Numbered from the stretch's first letter, positions 25,544 through 34,539 are shown. The stretch: DNA of 64,000 bases from Celeribacter persicus (GCF_003050785.1 NZ_QAOH01000002.1:62001-126000), one strand, 5' to 3'. Notes: generated by a model from the sequence alone, not told the origin. Numbers and translations: made by a program.

Positions 25544-26494
25544 ATGAAAGATCACAGCCAATCTGTTGCCAACACAGGAAAATTCATCGACCCGAGGGTA
25601 ACGGCCAAGGGCGAGCCGCGCGCCCGTGTGGCGCTGGAACGGTTGGAGACCCTGTGGTTCAACACCGGCACACTGTGCAACATCGCCTGCGTGAATTGTT
25701 ATATCGACAGTTCGCCCACCAACGATGCACTGGCCTATCTCACCACGGCGGAAGTGGTGACCTATCTCGACGAACTGGACAGCATGGACATGCGCCCGCG
25801 CGAGATCGGCTTTACCGGTGGCGAACCCTTCATGAACCCGGACATGCCCGAAATGTTGCGCGCAGCCCTCGCACGCGGCTATGAGGTTCTGCTCCTCACC
25901 AACGCCATGCGTCCGATGCAGCGGCCTTCGGTGCAGTCCGCCCTTTCGACGCTGAACACGGAATTTCCCGACCAGCTCACCCTGCGCATTTCCCTCGATC
26001 ATTTCACGGCAGGGCACCATGATGAGATGCGTGGCGCGGGGGCGTTTGCAATCACGCTGGCGGGCATGGACTGGCTGCGCGACAACGGCATCGCGATGAC
26101 CGTGGCGGCCCGGTCGCTCTGGCATGAGACGGAGGCCGAAACCCGCGCCGGTTTTGCAGCGCTTTATACGGAACGGGGGTATGAGATCGACGCAAACCAC
26201 CCGGCAAAAACCGTGATTTTCCCAGAGATGGATATGTCGGTCGAGGTGCCGGAGATCACCACGGCCTGTTGGGGCATCCTTGGCAAAAATCCGTCGGACA
26301 TCATGTGTGCCGCGCAGCGTATGGTGGTGAAACACAAGGGACGCTCACCTTCGGTCGTCGCCTGCACACTGTTGCCTTATGAAGAGGCCTTCGACCTCGG
26401 GCCGACACTTGAGGGGGCCATGGGCGCGGTGTCGCTCAATCATCCGCATTGCGCGAAATTCTGCGTTCTGGGCGGGGCGTCCTGCTCCGCGTGA
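25544..26494 (+). CDS. Radical SAM protein of unknown function
   Basis: A 316-residue radical SAM enzyme. The cluster motif CNIACVNC (Cys45, Cys49, Cys52; CxxxCxxC) and the SAM-binding GFTGGEP (residues 89-95) are clear. The C-terminal third has six further cysteines (242, 255, 274, 303, 307, 314), the last three in HCAKFCVLGGASC, which could hold an auxiliary Fe-S cluster as in SPASM/twitch enzymes. It lies between the divergent zwf operon and a convergent HNH gene, with no obvious peptide or maturation partner beside it. I do not recognise a characterised subfamily. Confidence 0.85.
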   Translation: MKDHSQSVANTGKFIDPRVTAKGEPRARVALERLETLWFNTGTLCNIACVNCYIDSSPTNDALAYLTTAEVVTYLDELDSMDMRPREIGFTGGEPFMNPDMPEMLRAALARGYEVLLLTNAMRPMQRPSVQSALSTLNTEFPDQLTLRISLDHFTAGHHDEMRGAGAFAITLAGMDWLRDNGIAMTVAARSLWHETEAETRAGFAALYTERGYEIDANHPAKTVIFPEMDMSVEVPEITTACWGILGKNPSDIMCAAQRMVVKHKGRSPSVVACTLLPYEEAFDLGPTLEGAMGAVSLNHPHCAKFCVLGGASCSA

Positions 26495-26514
26495 TTGCGT
26501 TTCATCGCGCGGAA

Positions 26515-26545
26515 TTTGAGTATTTGGGCCATCAGAAAAGCCCCG
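26515..26545 (+). repeat. Intergenic motif copy 3
   Basis: TTTGAGTATTTGGGCCATCA followed by GAAAAGCCCCG starts 21 bases after the radical SAM stop and ends just before the convergent HNH gene's stop. It shares the GAGTATTTG core with copies 1, 2 and 5. Confidence 0.55.
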
Positions 26546-26550
26546 AAGGC

Positions 26551-27135
26551 TCACATGTCCAACTCAGCGTCCCAATAGAGAAAGTCGATCCAGCTTTCGT
26601 GCAGGTGGTGCGGCGGGAATTTGCGGCCCATGTTCTTGAGCTCCTCGGCTCCCGGCGCACGCGGCGGCTTTCTCAGGTTCATCCCAGCCTGTTTCAGCGA
26701 TTTCGAGCCTTTGCGCAGATTGCAGGGCACGCAGGCCGCCACGATGTTTTCCCAACTGGTGATGCCGCCCCGCGCCCGCGGGATCACATGATCAAAGGTC
26801 AGATCGCCTTTTGAGCCGCAATACTGGCAACGGAATTCGTCCCGCAAAAACAAATTAAAGCGCGTGAAGGCCACGCGCTTTTGAGGTTTGACATAATCCT
26901 TGAGGACGACGACCGAGGGGATGCGGATCCTGCAACTCGGCGAATGGACAAAGTCGTCATATTCCGCCACGATGTCCACCCTGTCGAGGAAGACCGCCTT
27001 GATCGCCTCTTGCCAGGGCCAGAGCGACAGTGGGTAGTAGGAGAGCGGCCGATAATCCGCGTTCAACACAAGCGCCGGATGCGCCTTGCCCGCATTGGGT
27101 TCCCTGACGAAATGTGTCCTGAAGTCTCCATCCAT
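26551..27135 (-). CDS. HNH endonuclease-family protein
   Basis: A 194-residue protein with an HNH domain at about residues 105-165: the zinc pairs CQYC and CVPC flank DLTFDHVIPRARGG, which has the DH of the HNH active site, and the asparagine in WENIV. The N-terminus (ALVLNADYRPLSYYPLSLWPWQEA) is a conserved extension of this single-gene bacterial family. ATG 27135 is used; a TTG nine codons earlier is less likely. No phage or restriction genes are near, and the family's biological role is not established. Confidence 0.88.
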   Translation of the reverse strand: MDGDFRTHFVREPNAGKAHPALVLNADYRPLSYYPLSLWPWQEAIKAVFLDRVDIVAEYDDFVHSPSCRIRIPSVVVLKDYVKPQKRVAFTRFNLFLRDEFRCQYCGSKGDLTFDHVIPRARGGITSWENIVAACVPCNLRKGSKSLKQAGMNLRKPPRAPGAEELKNMGRKFPPHHLHESWIDFLYWDAELDM

Positions 27136-27270
27136 GGGTGCACCGATCCTCGTCCTGCTCAACTTACGTGCTGGCGGGACGGGACGACCCGTCCCACATC
27201 TCTTGATTCACTATATATCGCGGCTTTGACCTGACAAGCCTCAGAATATGCGAAATCCTCGCCTCGGTCT

Positions 27271-28947
27271 TTACAGGGCTTTCATGACGGGCATGTGACG
27301 CGATTTCAGGCAGAACGTCTCCGAAATATCCAGTTTCCGCAGAAAATGCGCATCGTGGCTGACCACGATCAGCGCGCCTCGCCACCCGGTCAGCCCCACC
27401 TCCAGTGCCTCCAGAGCGTCGAGATCGAGATGGTTCGTCGGCTCATCCAGAAGCAGAAGCGGCGCGGGATCGCTCCCCGCGCCCAGAAGTGCGATGGCTG
27501 CGCGCAACCGCTCGCCACCAGACAGCACCTTCGCCGGTTTGAGCGCCGCATCGCCACGAAACCCGGCCTGTGCCAGTGCGCTGCGAATCTCGGAGGGGGC
27601 GAGGTTCGGATGCTCTGCCTGTGCGGCGTCCAGCAAGCTGCCCGGCCCTTCGAGCCCGCCCGTCTGGTCGAGCCGGGCGCTGGTCACCGGACGATGCACC
27701 TCTCCCGACAGTGGCGCAATCTCCCCGGCGATGCCGCGCAGGAGCGTCGATTTCCCCGCGCCGTTCGGCCCAAGCAGCGCCAGACGCTGTGGGCCGGTGA
27801 TGGTCAGGGTGATCGGTCCGATCCGGTGACCGCCCACGGCAAACACCGCGTCATGCAGATCGAGAACCTGTTTGCTGGCGGGCAGAGAAATTTGCGGAAA
27901 GGCCATCGCCACCGGGGTCACACGCTCGATCCGTTTGAGTACCGCCGTTTGCGCCGCCAACAAACTCTCACCGCGCCGAGCCGAGGCGCGCAGCCGTCCT
28001 CCGGCCGCGCCTTCCGCCCCTTCCTTCGCCTTGTCCAGAAGCATTTTCGATTGCGAACCGTCCCGCAACGCCCTGCCCTGACGCGCGCGCCGGGCCTGGC
28101 GTGCGGCGGCCTCCTCGCTTTGCGCCTGATGCTGGCGCAGCGCCCGCCCGGCCTTCTCCGCCTCGGTCTCCAGCCGCGCCCGCTCCGTCTCCCGTGCGGC
28201 ATGAAACACCGACCAGCCGCCCCCGAAAACCGCGACCGACCCGTCGGGTTCCAGCGAGACGATCCGATCCATCTCTTCCAGCAACGCCCGATCGTGGCTC
28301 GCGATCAGCGCCAGCCCGCGATGCGCCTTCAATGCTTCCGCAAGACCCTCTCGCGCCTCCGTGTCGAGCGCATTCGTCGGCTCATCCAAAAGCAAAATCT
28401 CCGGCGGATCGAAAAACAGTGCGGCCAGCGCAGCGCGCAATTGCTGACCGCCCGACAGCGTGCCAAGATGGCGCTCGGGCGTCATCTCCGACAGGCCGAA
28501 CCGGTTGAGCTGCGCCACCATCCGGTCTTCCAGCGTCCAGTCGACCGCATCGAAAGTCCCAAGCGTGGCCTCCCCGGCAAGGGCACGTTTGAGATCGGCC
28601 CAAGCCTCTGTGCAACCGAACAGATCGCACAGACGCAAGGCGGGATCGGGAGACTGATCGAGCAGACGCGCGGGACCGGACACCGGGCCGGACAAAGACA
28701 CCTCGCCTGTCACGGGCCCCGTCACAGACAAATCACCTGTGTCAATGGTCCCGATGGACCCTGCAATGAATTTGAGAAGCGAGGATTTTCCCGATCCGTT
28801 GCGCCCGACAAGCCCGGTCACACCGGGCCCGAGGGTCAGATCAAAACCGGTGCGAGGGGCGGCAAGCTCAGAGCTTGCGTTTGCGGTCCTCAGCACGGAT
28901 GCGGACAGGGAGATATTCCTCAGTCGGACGCTGGGACAGGAGAGCAT
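27271..28947 (-). CDS. ABC-F family ATPase
   Basis: A 558-residue soluble protein with two ABC ATPase domains and no membrane part. First domain: Walker A GLVGRNGSGKSSLL, signature LSGGQQLRAALAALF, Walker B ILLLDEPTNALD. An Arg/Ala-rich helical linker follows (about 230-330), and then a second domain with LLGPNGAGKSTLLRG, LSGGERLRAAIALL and LLLLDEPTNHLD. ABC-F proteins act on the ribosome; a Uup/Ettlike class cannot be told. The ATG at 28947 lies inside the 45-codon gene at 28868-29005 in another frame; no later start keeps the conserved VRLRNISLSA N-terminus. Confidence 0.88.
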   Translation of the reverse strand: MLSCPSVRLRNISLSASVLRTANASSELAAPRTGFDLTLGPGVTGLVGRNGSGKSSLLKFIAGSIGTIDTGDLSVTGPVTGEVSLSGPVSGPARLLDQSPDPALRLCDLFGCTEAWADLKRALAGEATLGTFDAVDWTLEDRMVAQLNRFGLSEMTPERHLGTLSGGQQLRAALAALFFDPPEILLLDEPTNALDTEAREGLAEALKAHRGLALIASHDRALLEEMDRIVSLEPDGSVAVFGGGWSVFHAARETERARLETEAEKAGRALRQHQAQSEEAAARQARRARQGRALRDGSQSKMLLDKAKEGAEGAAGGRLRASARRGESLLAAQTAVLKRIERVTPVAMAFPQISLPASKQVLDLHDAVFAVGGHRIGPITLTITGPQRLALLGPNGAGKSTLLRGIAGEIAPLSGEVHRPVTSARLDQTGGLEGPGSLLDAAQAEHPNLAPSEIRSALAQAGFRGDAALKPAKVLSGGERLRAAIALLGAGSDPAPLLLLDEPTNHLDLDALEALEVGLTGWRGALIVVSHDAHFLRKLDISETFCLKSRHMPVMKAL

Positions 28948-29005
28948 AGGCCACCACGACACCGGTTGCGATCAAGGCGAGTGCGGTTGTCATGAGAATG
29001 TCCAT
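28868..29005 (-). CDS. 45-residue membrane protein overlapping the ABC-F gene
   Basis: ATG 29005, with a strong GGAGGG upstream, opens a 45-codon frame ending TGA at 28868. It has one hydrophobic helix (MTTALALIATGVVVAYALL, residues 5-23) and a basic tail (RIRAEDRKRKL). About 80 bases overlap the start of the ABC-F gene in a different frame. The ribosome site and the membrane helix favour a real gene; it may also act as a leader whose translation controls the ABC-F start. Confidence 0.55.
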   Translation of the reverse strand: MDILMTTALALIATGVVVAYALLSQRPTEEYLPVRIRAEDRKRKL

Positions 29006-29148
29006 AGGTCAGCCCTCCTAAGCTATGTATGAATTAGGTAACACCCGAAGGTGCAGGGTCAAGAGGTCTCGCTCATCATCTGGCGAAAAAAGCGCATACA
29101 AGACTAACTTTTGCCATTTTTCCGCTCATGCCGCGCAAGCCCCTTACC

Positions 29149-29817
29149 TCATCCCGCCTCGTAACCCAGTTTTTCCCGCAAGAACGCCAGCGCGACGCCG
29201 AGCCCGTCGGGTGAAATCCCGTGGCCCATGCCGCGCATGATATGGGCGTAGGTCTCGAAACCTGCCTCCTGCAACGCCTGGCCCGCCTCCGGCATGGAGT
29301 GCGGCGGCACAACCTCGTCCTGATCGCCATGCAGCAACAGGACCGGCATCCTGACCTTCGTCTCATCGGCAAGCATCTCCGGAGCGAGCAGCCGGCCGGA
29401 AAAGCCGACGACACAGGCAAAGGCCTCTTCGCGGCGAGGCGCCACATGGAGCGACATCATCGTGCCCTGCGAAAACCCCACCAACGCGATCTGATCGGCC
29501 TCGAAGCCGTAATCCACCATGAGATTGTCGAGATAATCGTTCAGCTCATCGACCGCGCGCAGCATACCATTGCGCGATTCCTCTTCCGTGGAGCCGTCGA
29601 TCCACGGGATCGGGAACCATTGAAACCCCATCGGATTTCCAGTGCAGACCTCGGGCGCATCGGGCGCAAAGAACATCGTGTCGGGCAGATGCTCGCCCAG
29701 CGGGTCCGCAAGCCCCAGAAGGTCGTTGCCATCTGCCCCGTAGCCATGCAGGAAAACCACGGCGGAACTGGTGCGCCCCGACAGACTGTCGCGTTTGTGG
29801 TTGGTCAGATCGCTCAT
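29149..29817 (-). CDS. Alpha/beta-hydrolase, phospholipase/carboxylesterase family
   Basis: A 222-residue esterase of the acyl-protein thioesterase/carboxylesterase type. FLHGYGADGND is the oxyanion region, LVGFSQGTMMSLH carries the nucleophile Ser, LLLHGDQDEVVPPHS the Asp and GMGHGISPDGL the His. Small esters or phospholipids are typical substrates. It lies 78 bases after the AlkA-type gene on the same strand and may be the last gene of the cbiD-cobK-alkA transcript. Confidence 0.88.
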   Translation of the reverse strand: MSDLTNHKRDSLSGRTSSAVVFLHGYGADGNDLLGLADPLGEHLPDTMFFAPDAPEVCTGNPMGFQWFPIPWIDGSTEEESRNGMLRAVDELNDYLDNLMVDYGFEADQIALVGFSQGTMMSLHVAPRREEAFACVVGFSGRLLAPEMLADETKVRMPVLLLHGDQDEVVPPHSMPEAGQALQEAGFETYAHIMRGMGHGISPDGLGVALAFLREKLGYEAG

Positions 29818-29895
29818 GCGTGGCCCCTCGATTTGTCAGCGTTTCACATCGGTTCGCCAAGCTGTAAGCACAAAGCGTCAGCCCCGCAACCATGC

Positions 29896-30519
29896 TCACC
29901 GCACCCCTTCGCGTTGTTTCGCCACCCGGTAATAGGCCCAGAGCACCCGTGCCGCGACCGACCGCCAGGGCGACCAGTCTTCGGCCATCTGGCGAAGGGC
30001 ACGCTCTTTCGGGCGTTCGGGAAGATCGAACAACAGACGCGCGGCTTCCTGCAAGGCCAGATCGCCCGGCGCAAAGACATCGGCGTGCCCCAGAGAAAAC
30101 ATGGCATAGATTTCAGCGGTCCAGACGCCGATCCCCGGCACTTCCGTGAGGATCGACACGACGTCCTCCGTCGGGGCGCTGCGCAGCGCTTTATAGTCGA
30201 TCCGTGCCTCCGCCAGCGCCTTGGCATAACGCACCTTTTGCCGCGACAAACCACAGGCCCGCAAGTCCTCTTCCGTCGCCCAAAGCACCTTGCGCGGACC
30301 GGTCAGTTTCGCGTCCCGCAAGCGCCGCCAGATGCCATTGGCCGCGGCCACCGAGATCTGTTGGCTGACGATGGCGCCGAGAAGCTCCTCGAACCCGTCC
30401 TTGCGTCGCCTGAGCGGTAATGTCCCGGTGAGGCTCAAAGCATGGGCGAACCGCGGTTCGCAAGCTGCAAGATGTGCGGCGCCTTCCGCTACATCCGCAT
30501 CACAGACGATGATCCGCAT
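29896..30519 (-). CDS. DNA-3-methyladenine glycosylase, AlkA/HhH-GPD type
   Basis: A 207-residue base-excision glycosylase. The GAIVSQQISVAAANGIWRRL helix, the helix-hairpin-helix VPGIGVWTAEIYAMF and the catalytic Asp in FAPGDLALQEA are all visible. It lacks AlkA's N-terminal TATA-like domain, as in short bacterial forms. GGGGAGGGACAGG precedes ATG 30519. It begins 15 bases after cobK and is therefore probably in the cobalamin gene transcript without a functional reason that I can see. Confidence 0.9.
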   Translation of the reverse strand: MRIIVCDADVAEGAAHLAACEPRFAHALSLTGTLPLRRRKDGFEELLGAIVSQQISVAAANGIWRRLRDAKLTGPRKVLWATEEDLRACGLSRQKVRYAKALAEARIDYKALRSAPTEDVVSILTEVPGIGVWTAEIYAMFSLGHADVFAPGDLALQEAARLLFDLPERPKERALRQMAEDWSPWRSVAARVLWAYYRVAKQREGVR

Positions 30520-30534
30520 CCTGTCCCTCCCCGC

Positions 30535-31272
30535 TCAGAAGGTGTCGCCGTGGGTTTCGGCCCATTCCAGCGCATCAAGCAACTGCTCGCGCCGGTCCAC
30601 ACCTTCGGGTGCAGGCGGGCGGGCGATCATCGCAGTGGGGATACCGAGGCTTCGCGCCGCATCCAGTTTGCCGCGCCCCGTTCCGCCCGCATTTTTCACA
30701 ACGAGAAAATCGGGTTCGAGCCTCTGGAACAAGGCAGTTTCCTCGGTCTCGGAAAACGGTGGCCGTCCTACGACCCATTCCCCCTCATAGGGGAATGGCT
30801 CCGTCGGCGTGTCGATCACCCGGCAGATCAGATGCCGTCCCGGCAAAAGTGGCCCGATCCGGTCGAGGCTTTGCCGCCCGGTGGCCAGAAACACCCGCGC
30901 ACCCGTCGGGATCATGTCGGGCAGCGCCTCGTAGCTGTCGATATGATGCCAGGCATCGCCGGGTTGAGAGCGCCAGATTTTGCGCTCATAGCGAAGGTAC
31001 GGCAGGCCCAGCTCAAGACAAATCCGGGCGGTGCGCGTGGTGATCGCCTCTGCGAACGGATGCGTCGCGTCGATCACCGCCGTAATGCCCGCCGCCCGCA
31101 AATAACTGCGAAAGCCCTCTTCGCCGCCGAACCCACCCGTGCGGGTCTCGACCGGATAGGCCAACGGCTCCTCGGTCACTCCGGCCAGAGAGGCCACGGC
31201 CTTCAACCCCGAAGAGGCAAGATGCCCTGCGAGATTGCGCGCTTCAGTGGTGCCTGCGAGTAAGAGGATCAT
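30535..31272 (-). CDS. cobK: Precorrin-6A reductase
   Basis: A 245-residue CobK, the NADPH-dependent reductase of precorrin-6A in cobalamin synthesis. MILLLAGTTEARNLA opens the nucleotide domain; IDATHPFAEAITTR, LFLATGRQSL-like VFLATGRQSLDRIG and FLVVKNAGGTGRGKLDAA are family blocks. The start overlaps the cbiD stop (ATGA). Confidence 0.94.
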   Translation of the reverse strand: MILLLAGTTEARNLAGHLASSGLKAVASLAGVTEEPLAYPVETRTGGFGGEEGFRSYLRAAGITAVIDATHPFAEAITTRTARICLELGLPYLRYERKIWRSQPGDAWHHIDSYEALPDMIPTGARVFLATGRQSLDRIGPLLPGRHLICRVIDTPTEPFPYEGEWVVGRPPFSETEETALFQRLEPDFLVVKNAGGTGRGKLDAARSLGIPTAMIARPPAPEGVDRREQLLDALEWAETHGDTF

Positions 31273-32315
31273 TCTGCCCGTCCTATTATCAAACCCTTGC
31301 GGTCGATCACCACGATATCAAAGGCGCAACCCCGCCCGCCGAACCGTGCCCCGACCTGTTCCAGGGCCTTTTGCGCCACACGCGCGGCAAAGTCAGCCCC
31401 CAGACGGTCGTAAATCTCCAGCGCCGTGTTGCAATGCACAAGATCCGGGTCGCCCATCTCCTGTGCCCAATAGGCCTTGTCGACCTGCGAGCGTTTCGAA
31501 TGCAGGTCCATCTCCCCCTGCGCCAGTTTCGCGATCTTGCCGATACCGCCCCCGAGTGTGACGCGCGGCACCGGGTGTTTCATGAGGTATTTCAGCATGC
31601 CGCCCGCGAAATCCCCCATATCGAGCATCGCCCCCTCCGGCAGACCATACAGCCCACGCACCACGCGCTCCGAAGTCGCCCCGGTGCAGCCCGCCACATG
31701 GCAAAGCCCCTCGGCGCGGGCCACATCCACCCCGCGCTGGATCGAGGCGATCCAGGCCGCGCAGGAAAACGGTCGCACAATGCCCGTGGTGCCCAAAACC
31801 GAAAGCCCGCCGCGAATGCCCAGACGCGGGTTCCATGTCTTCAACGCAATATCTTCACCGCCGGGGATCGACACGGTAATCTCCACATCCGCGCGTTGCC
31901 CGAGACGTTTCGCCATTTCGGCCACCTGCCCGGCCATCATCTCGCGCGGCACCGGGTTGATCGCAGGTTCCCCCGGCGGGATCGGCAGGCCTGGTTTCGT
32001 CACCGTGCCGACCCCCTCGCCCGCGCGAAACACCACACCGCCCTCGGAGACACAGACCCGTGCCCGAATCTCCGCACCGTGCGTCACGTCCGGATCGTCA
32101 CCCGCATCCTTGATCACACCCGCTTCGGCCCAACCCTGCCCCTCGGCGCGATGGGACAGCACAAATTCGGGCCGCTCGCCCTTCGGCAAGGTGATCCGCA
32201 CCTTGTCCGGGAACCCCTCGCCCCACAGCGCCATCAGCGCCGCGCGCGTCGCCGCCGTCGCACAGGCCCCCGTGGTCCAACCACGGCGCAGAGGTTTGGA
32301 AGTGGTCCCGGTCAT
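31269..32315 (-). CDS. cbiD: Cobalt-precorrin-5B C1-methyltransferase
   Basis: A 348-residue CbiD, methylating C1 of the corrin ring. The opening LRRGWTTGACATAATRAAL is diagnostic, with GGEDIALKTWNPRLGIRGGLSVLGTTG (seen in parts) and GGGIGKIAKLAQGEMDLHSKRS-type blocks following. ATG 32315 is chosen; another 68 codons are open upstream but would reach into cobA and have no similarity. It overlaps cobK by ATGA and is divergent from cobA, leaving a 98-base shared promoter region. Confidence 0.94.
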   Translation of the reverse strand: MTGTTSKPLRRGWTTGACATAATRAALMALWGEGFPDKVRITLPKGERPEFVLSHRAEGQGWAEAGVIKDAGDDPDVTHGAEIRARVCVSEGGVVFRAGEGVGTVTKPGLPIPPGEPAINPVPREMMAGQVAEMAKRLGQRADVEITVSIPGGEDIALKTWNPRLGIRGGLSVLGTTGIVRPFSCAAWIASIQRGVDVARAEGLCHVAGCTGATSERVVRGLYGLPEGAMLDMGDFAGGMLKYLMKHPVPRVTLGGGIGKIAKLAQGEMDLHSKRSQVDKAYWAQEMGDPDLVHCNTALEIYDRLGADFAARVAQKALEQVGARFGGRGCAFDIVVIDRKGLIIGRAE

Positions 32316-32413
32316 CGCCCGGCACGATAAGCGAGCCGCCGGTCCTGTGCCAGTCGGAAAGTCCGGTCTCAATGAGGCTTCCCCCAAGCCCCGCCCTTCG
32401 TCATAAAACGGAT

Positions 32414-33271
32414 ATGACAGAATCGACGCTCTCCCTCCCTTCGGGCGATTGGCCCGCTCTCGAACCCGGTTGGGTCTGGCTCTGTGGTGCGGGTCCGGGC
32501 GATCCGGGGCTTTTGACACTCCATGCGATCAACGCGCTGCGGCAGGCCGATGTCATCGTCTATGATGCCCTTGTCGGTCAGGACATCCTGAGCTGGGCGC
32601 CCGAGGGCACCGAACTGATCTATGCCGGAAAACGTGGCGGCAAGCCCTCCGCGAAACAGGCGGATATTTCCCTGCAACTGGTCGATCTGGCGCGGGCGGG
32701 CAAGCGCGTGTTGCGGCTCAAGGGGGGCGATCCTTTCGTCTTCGGGCGTGGCGGCGAAGAGGCGCAAACGCTCATTCAGCATGGCGTGCCGGTGCGCATC
32801 GTGCCGGGAATATCGGCAGGGATCGGCGGGCTGGCCTATGCGGGCATTCCGGTCACCCATCGCGACGTCAACCAGTCCGTGAGCTTCGTCACCGGCCATG
32901 ACCAGACGGGCGAGGCAACGAAAAGCCTCGATTGGGAGGCCCTGTCGCGCGCTTCGGGCGTTCTGGTGATCTACATGGGCATGAAACACGCCCCGACCAT
33001 CCGCGACGGGTTGCTACAAGCCGGACGGCCCGCAGACGAACCCGTCGCCGTCGTTTCACAGGCCACATTGCCCGAGCAACAGGTGCTTGAGACCACGCTG
33101 GGGCAAATGGTCGGGGACATTGCCGCGGCCGGGCTTGAGCCGCCCGCGATCATCTGTGTCGGGCGCTCCGTGCTGATGCGACAGGTGCTCGACTGGCAGG
33201 CGTTGATGCGCGGCGAGGCCCCGCGTAATCTCGATCCGCTGGGACGTGGCAAACCCGCCGAGCAGACGTGA
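32414..33271 (+). CDS. cobA: Uroporphyrinogen-III C-methyltransferase
   Basis: A 285-residue free-standing SUMT making precorrin-2. The SAM-binding motif WLCGAGPGDPGLLTLHA and the blocks VIVYDALV, YAGKRGGKPSAKQ, RLKGGDPFVFGRGGEEA and GIPVTHRD are standard; no siroheme synthase (CysG) domain is fused. ATG 32414 is used rather than an ATG 14 codons upstream. Its stop overlaps the cobB start. It and cobB face away from cbiD-cobK. Confidence 0.95.
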   Translation: MTESTLSLPSGDWPALEPGWVWLCGAGPGDPGLLTLHAINALRQADVIVYDALVGQDILSWAPEGTELIYAGKRGGKPSAKQADISLQLVDLARAGKRVLRLKGGDPFVFGRGGEEAQTLIQHGVPVRIVPGISAGIGGLAYAGIPVTHRDVNQSVSFVTGHDQTGEATKSLDWEALSRASGVLVIYMGMKHAPTIRDGLLQAGRPADEPVAVVSQATLPEQQVLETTLGQMVGDIAAAGLEPPAIICVGRSVLMRQVLDWQALMRGEAPRNLDPLGRGKPAEQT

Positions 33272-34539
33272 TGGGGTGCGGTTTCCTGATTGCCGCCCCG
33301 TCGTCTGGATCGGGAAAAACCACCGTCACCCTCGGCATTCTGCGCGCGCTCACCCGGCGCGGGGTGGATGTGCGCGGTGCGAAATCCGGCCCCGATTACA
33401 TCGACCCGCGCTTTCACGAGGCGGCCTGTGGCGCGCCTTGCGTCAATCTCGATCCTTGGGCGATGGACCCTGCGCGGCTTACAAGCCTTGCGTCCGGCGA
33501 CGGGCTTTTGGTGATCGAGGGCGCGATGGGGCTGTTCGACGGCGCACCGCCCGAGGGCAAGGGCGCCTGTGCCGATCTCGCACGGCTTTTTGAACTCCCC
33601 GTCATTCTGGTCGTGGACGCCTCCCGCATGGCGGGTTCCGTCGCGCCGCTCGTCGCGGGGTTTGCGGGACAGGATTCACACGTGAAAATCGCGGGCGTGA
33701 TCCTCAACAAGGTCGGCTCCCCGCGCCACACGGAAATGCTCAGCCGCGCGCTGGCGCCCCTGAATATCCCGCTGATCGGCGCGCTGCCCCGCAGCACGGC
33801 GCTGACCCATCCCGACCGGCATCTCGGGCTTGTGCAGGCGGGGGAGCGGCCCGATCTCGACAGTTTTCTCGACGCTGCCGCCGAGGCGGTCGAGGCCGCG
33901 CTCGATCTCGATCTGTTGCAGAGCCTTGCCACAGCCTTGCCCACCGCGGCACAGACCCCGCGTTGCCCGCCACCTGCACAAAGCATTGCGGTCGCACAGG
34001 ATGAGGCTTTCGCCTTTGCCTACCCGCATCTTCTGTCCGACTGGCGGGCGCAGGGGGCGGAAATCCGATTTTTCTCGCCATTGACCGATCAGGCCCCGCC
34101 GCCCGTCGATCTGGTTTATTTGCCCGGCGGTTATCCGGAACTGCACGCCGGACGGCTCGCCGCCAATCATACTTTCCTTCAAGGTCTGCGCGAAGCCGCA
34201 GCACGCCGCCGGGTCTACGGGGAATGCGGGGGCTACATGGTGCTGGGCGATGGGTTGATCGACAAGGACGGGGAGCGGCACAAGATGGCCGGGCTGTTGC
34301 GGCTCGAAACCTCTTTCGCCGCGCGCAAACTGCATCTCGGCTATCGCCATGCCGAGGCCTTGGGCGGTCCTTTCCCCGGAGCATGGGCGGCGCATGAATT
34401 TCACTATGCCACGACCATCAAAACCGAGGGCAACCCGCTCTTCACCGCGCGTGACGCCGAAGGCACCGATCTGGGTCCGCAGGGGCTGATCTCCGGCCCG
34501 GTCGCAGGCTCCTTTCTGCATCTGATCGACAGGGCCTGA
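33271..34539 (+). CDS. cobB: Cobyrinate/hydrogenobyrinate a,c-diamide synthase
   Basis: A 422-residue glutamine-dependent amidotransferase. The N-terminal DRTGG/P-loop domain opens with LIAAPSSGSGKTTVTLGIL and AKSGPDYIDPRFH; the C-terminal GATase1 domain has LPGGYPELHA and the nucleophile Cys in YGECGGYMVLG and the His in AAHEFHYA. ATG 33271 shares its first base with the cobA stop (TGATG); the GTG three bases upstream would add one residue. It makes the diamide from (hydrogeno)byrinate. Confidence 0.95.
   Translation: MGCGFLIAAPSSGSGKTTVTLGILRALTRRGVDVRGAKSGPDYIDPRFHEAACGAPCVNLDPWAMDPARLTSLASGDGLLVIEGAMGLFDGAPPEGKGACADLARLFELPVILVVDASRMAGSVAPLVAGFAGQDSHVKIAGVILNKVGSPRHTEMLSRALAPLNIPLIGALPRSTALTHPDRHLGLVQAGERPDLDSFLDAAAEAVEAALDLDLLQSLATALPTAAQTPRCPPPAQSIAVAQDEAFAFAYPHLLSDWRAQGAEIRFFSPLTDQAPPPVDLVYLPGGYPELHAGRLAANHTFLQGLREAAARRRVYGECGGYMVLGDGLIDKDGERHKMAGLLRLETSFAARKLHLGYRHAEALGGPFPGAWAAHEFHYATTIKTEGNPLFTARDAEGTDLGPQGLISGPVAGSFLHLIDRA

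Noticed and set aside
26551-27135. HNH gene as part of a restriction or phage system
   Set aside because: No methylase, specificity or phage genes nearby; it matches the common single-gene housekeeping-type HNH family.
32316-32413. Possible cobalamin riboswitch between cbiD and cobA
   Set aside because: Pieces such as GAGACCGG and GGGGGAAGCC recall riboswitch boxes, but their order and the missing B12 box do not fit, and 98 bases shared by two divergent genes is too short.
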